From: Candidatus Poseidoniaceae archaeon
GTDB lineage: Archaea > Thermoplasmatota > Poseidoniia > Poseidoniales > Poseidoniaceae
NCBI GenBank assembly: GCA_013330925.1
Contig: DUHJ01000083.1
Coordinates: forward strand, 1-7,221
Direction: 5' to 3'
DNA length: 7,221 nt
Below the pieces are notes generated by a model. That model saw only the letters and a list, made by a program, of their open reading frames with translations, was not told the origin of the DNA and made no database searches. A program made the position numbers and the translations under genes. Shown one piece after another: positions 6,759 to 7,221 of this stretch (within the stretch, counting starts at the first letter, position 1; each line of letters opens with the position of its first letter).

Positions 6759-7221
6759 TCAACTGAGGTCTGCGAGTTTGAGCTTCTTGACCGGCGAAGC
6801 GATGCCGAGGTCTTCAGGGAAGTGCATGGAGGCCTCAGGAATCGGGATGGGAACCATCTCGTTGCCGATCAGCGCCACGCGGCTCGGTCGGCTTTCGGAC
6901 AAGATGCGCATGTCGACCTGTGGCGCAAGGGACTCGGAGAAGGCCAGGATGTCCTCGTGGGAGGGCATGTTGTCGATGCTCAGGTGCTCGCGGCTGTGGC
7001 CGACGTACACGTAACCCTTGGCTTCGATCCAATCCGGGTCGGCGCGGCGGTCGAGTGCAGCGAATTCGCGGATGTGGTTTTCGCTCATGTTGACGCCCTT
7101 CATCAGCGTGTGACGGCAGACGATGCGGGTGTCGAGCGAAGGGAGCAGATCGATGGTCTTCTCGAATTGCTCCCACGCACCGCTGTTCCACTTTGGCCGG
7201 CAGACGTCGTCGAAGATCTGC
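6759..7221 (-). CDS. tyw1: 4-demethylwyosine synthase TYW1/Taw1, C-terminal part, runs off right edge
   Basis: The open frame enters at the right edge of the window and continues 153 residues to the TGA at 6759-6761, so the 5' half, including the radical-SAM CxxxCxxC cluster motif, is outside. Seen: RIVCRHTLMKGVNM, then WIEAKGYVYVGHSREHLS, then NMPSHEDILAFSESLA, then SESRPSRVALIG. These match the end of the radical-SAM barrel and the wyosine-forming C-terminal domain of TYW1/Taw1. The family condenses N1-methylguanosine-37 of tRNA-Phe with two carbons of pyruvate, using S-adenosylmethionine and iron-sulfur clusters, to make the tricyclic 4-demethylwyosine that helps keep the reading frame. 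It is found in archaea and eukaryotes, which supports an archaeal host. An ATG at 7103 is internal, since family-conserved sequence continues upstream of it. It converges on the preceding operon and looks functionally separate. Confidence 0.93.
   Translation of the reverse strand, partial: QIFDDVCRPKWNSGAWEQFEKTIDLLPSLDTRIVCRHTLMKGVNMSENHIREFAALDRRADPDWIEAKGYVYVGHSREHLSIDNMPSHEDILAFSESLAPQVDMRILSESRPSRVALIGNEMVPIPIPEASMHFPEDLGIASPVKKLKLADLS

Noticed and set aside
6758..6767. CTCA-AC-TGAG inverted repeat at the TYW1 stop codon
   Set aside because: Only 4-bp arms with a 2-base loop; too short to support a terminator or binding site.
6418..7014. Plus-strand open frame of 198 codons spanning the convergent gap
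   Set aside because: It overlaps the end of the four-helix protein gene out of frame and runs antisense to TYW1. Its composition (Arg/Ser-rich) is that of a shadow frame.

Overview
The window looks like part of a high-GC archaeal chromosome, most likely a marine Thermoplasmatota lineage of the Poseidoniales (Marine Group II) type. This is an inference. The support is a TYW1-type 4-demethylwyosine synthase (an archaeal and eukaryotic enzyme), large and very acidic exported proteins with NxS/T sequons and a C-terminal helix plus basic tail, an archaeal-style lipobox protein, and dense packing with short intergenic gaps. No rRNA, tRNA, CRISPR array, insertion sequence or transposase is visible. 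No gene-free stretch exceeds about 120 bases.

Layout from left to right. (1) Positions 1-495, minus strand: the N-terminal 165 residues of a chromate transporter family (ChrA/CHR) permease that runs off the left edge. (2) Positions 536-2689, minus strand: an unusual 717-residue protein joining a lipobox-anchored extracellular domain, one extra membrane helix and an acidic cytoplasmic linker to a complete AmpG/PAT-like major facilitator permease. It lies 40 bases upstream of chrA on the same strand, so the two probably form an operon. (3) Positions 2690-2799: a divergent promoter region holding an AT-rich perfect 7-bp inverted repeat that overlaps TATA-like sequence. (4) Positions 2800-5724, plus strand: a 974-residue acidic secreted surface protein with a signal peptide, three reduced two-cysteine LDL-receptor-class-A-like calcium motifs, beta-rich domains, two copies of an amphipathic helical segment and a C-terminal anchor. 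(5) Positions 5721-6641, plus strand: a four-helix membrane protein of unknown family, joined to the surface protein gene by an ATGA overlap. (6) Positions 6642-6758: a short gap between converging genes. (7) Positions 6759-7221, minus strand: the C-terminal 153 residues of TYW1/Taw1, running off the right edge.

How they may work together: the surface protein and the four-helix protein are translationally coupled and are candidates for one cell-surface complex. The lipoprotein-permease fusion and chrA are transcribed away from them from the same short intergenic region, so the two units could be co-regulated, for example as surface capture plus import. The substrate cannot be read from the sequence. 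TYW1 belongs to tRNA-Phe wyosine modification and appears unrelated to its neighbours.
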